64,000 nt of DNA. Origin: Kaiparowitsia implicata GSE-PSE-MK54-09C. GTDB taxonomy: Bacteria; Cyanobacteriota; Cyanobacteriia; Elainellales; Elainellaceae. Position 1 is the stretch's first letter, and every line of letters starts with the position of its first letter. Shown here piece by piece: positions 63,308 to 64,000 of the stretch. The stretch covers positions 1 to 64,000 of the forward strand of contig JAHHHI010000063.1 of NCBI GenBank assembly GCA_019359435.1. The letters are read 5' to 3'. Both the position numbers and the translations under genes were made by a program. The notes beneath the pieces are model-generated. The model searched no databases and was not told where the DNA came from. It saw only the letters and a program-made list of their open reading frames with translations.

Positions 63308-64000
63308 GACTCAGTACCCGGCATAAAGGGATGAATGGTGGTGCAGAGCTGATGGGCAAACAGGCTTTTAGCGGTGCGGCCCTTTGGCTGTTGAGCTTCA
63401 GCGGCGGCGGTGGCCAGCATCTCGTCTACCTCCTCGGCCAGCAGGGCCTCTAGGGTCTGGTCGAGGGCCTTAAGGCGATCGGCAGACACGTAGGCAAGGG
63501 CCTGGCGGCGCACGGTTTCGTAGAGCTGGGGTAGCAGCCGATGGCGCACATCCGATCGCAGGCGTTTCAGATTCAGCAATCGATTCACCTGCACCTGAGA
63601 GCTGAGGCCAATGTCGGGGGCCAGCTTGCCCATGCCCAGCCCTTTGCAATGGAACAGATGCAGCCCCTGCACGTAGGCCTGATCTTGAGGCGGCTTACGG
63701 CCCCGCAACCGATCAATGTTGGCCTGAATGACGGCGGCGATCGCCCCATCCAGCTCCTGCACCATGGCCTGGCGGTAGGCCTGCAAAAACTCGTCCTGGT
63801 CATCGCCAGTATCGGGGGGCGGGCTGGCCTGGGCATCGGCCACTTTTTCCCAGTCGAGGCTGTCAGATTGATAGGCCAGGGCTGGGCCGCCCCGCACATG
63901 CACTCGGTACTGACGCAGTTGCCCGGCTAGCTGCCGCAGCTGGGCCAGTACCTCTTTGGGCGGCAGGTCGGGGGCAATCGCCCGCAGTTGTTCGGTGGTG
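63304..64000 (-). CDS. Sigma-70-like factor of the DUF1822 cluster (partial)
   Basis: The frame runs off the right edge; 232 residues are visible. The C-terminal part has the pattern of a cyanobacterial sigma-like family that accompanies DUF1822: Q-A-Y-V-Q-G-L-H-L-F-H-C-K-G-L-G-M-G followed by L-A-P-x-I-G-L-x-x-Q-V-Q-V-N-R-L-L-N-L-K, a helix-turn-helix that should contact the -35 element, then a helical tail ending K-S-L-F-A-H-Q-L-C. The N-terminal region 2 is outside. If it is a real sigma factor, it may direct the following protease genes. The GTG at 63903 is not the start. Confidence 0.65.
   Translation of the reverse strand, partial: TTEQLRAIAPDLPPKEVLAQLRQLAGQLRQYRVHVRGGPALAYQSDSLDWEKVADAQASPPPDTGDDQDEFLQAYRQAMVQELDGAIAAVIQANIDRLRGRKPPQDQAYVQGLHLFHCKGLGMGKLAPDIGLSSQVQVNRLLNLKRLRSDVRHRLLPQLYETVRRQALAYVSADRLKALDQTLEALLAEEVDEMLATAAAEAQQPKGRTAKSLFAHQLCTTIHPFMPGTES

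Noticed and set aside
42184-64000. CRISPR array or gasdermin gene associated with the CHAT genes
   Set aside because: No direct repeats with spacers and no gasdermin-like small gene were seen near any of the CHAT genes.

Overview
The window is bacterial chromosome from a cyanobacterium. The main evidence is the high density of the octamer GCGATCGC (HIP1) in and between genes, together with cyanobacterial families: DUF4278, DUF4359, DUF1822, DUF928, CHASE2-CHAT, CHAT-TPR, cyanophycinase, and a DUF4347 domain. I cannot name genus or species. Caspase, CHAT and NB-ARC/TPR genes in such numbers are typical of large, often filamentous, cyanobacterial genomes, but that is only an impression.

Layout. 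0-3 kb is decayed accessory DNA: a Doc-type toxin-antitoxin pair whose toxin is cut short, a truncated alpha/beta hydrolase, and a HAMP membrane sensor split by one in-frame stop. 3.6-9.3 kb holds a stress-type lipoprotein and a YflT-like glycine-zipper protein, a stand-alone DUF4347 protein, an OmpR-type response regulator and an NCS2 nucleobase permease. 9.7-16 kb has a CHASE-type histidine kinase and a glycosyltransferase / amylo-alpha-1,6-glucosidase pair. 16-41.6 kb is mostly housekeeping: acs, an ABC-F ATPase, lnt, heme A synthesis (ctaA-ctaB), rpsN, a type II NADH dehydrogenase, an SMR transporter, cphB, trmD, murG, rpmI-rplT and an oligopeptidase B.

From 41.6 kb to the right edge the window is an accessory region. 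Nearly every gene is on the minus strand. Reading in the direction of transcription it holds a sigma-like factor (running off the window), DUF1822, a PPC-TPR-CHAT protease, a CHASE2-CHAT protein, DUF928, a small PPC-domain protein, a trypsin-fold protease, a second trypsin (interrupted by a stop), a second PPC-TPR-CHAT protease, a third trypsin, and a Tat-signal caspase (orthocaspase) with a C-terminal extension. Beyond a tRNA 3' fragment lies an NB-ARC/TPR STAND protein interrupted by a stop. Almost all of these proteins carry Sec or Tat signals or membrane segments, so the cluster looks like an extracytoplasmic network of three protease clans. This is the best candidate for an undescribed system here.

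Two further themes recur. First, three otherwise intact genes (HAMP sensor, NB-ARC/TPR, trypsin) are each interrupted by exactly one in-frame stop with conserved sequence continuing in the same frame. Second, intergenic regions carry repeat-type control sites and palindromes: two matching modules of TGATC boxes at 11-bp spacing, two perfect TGTGA-N6-TCACA sites, a 52-bp perfect palindrome, and several MITE-like or hairpin repeats. No rRNA, complete tRNA, CRISPR array or intact transposase was seen.
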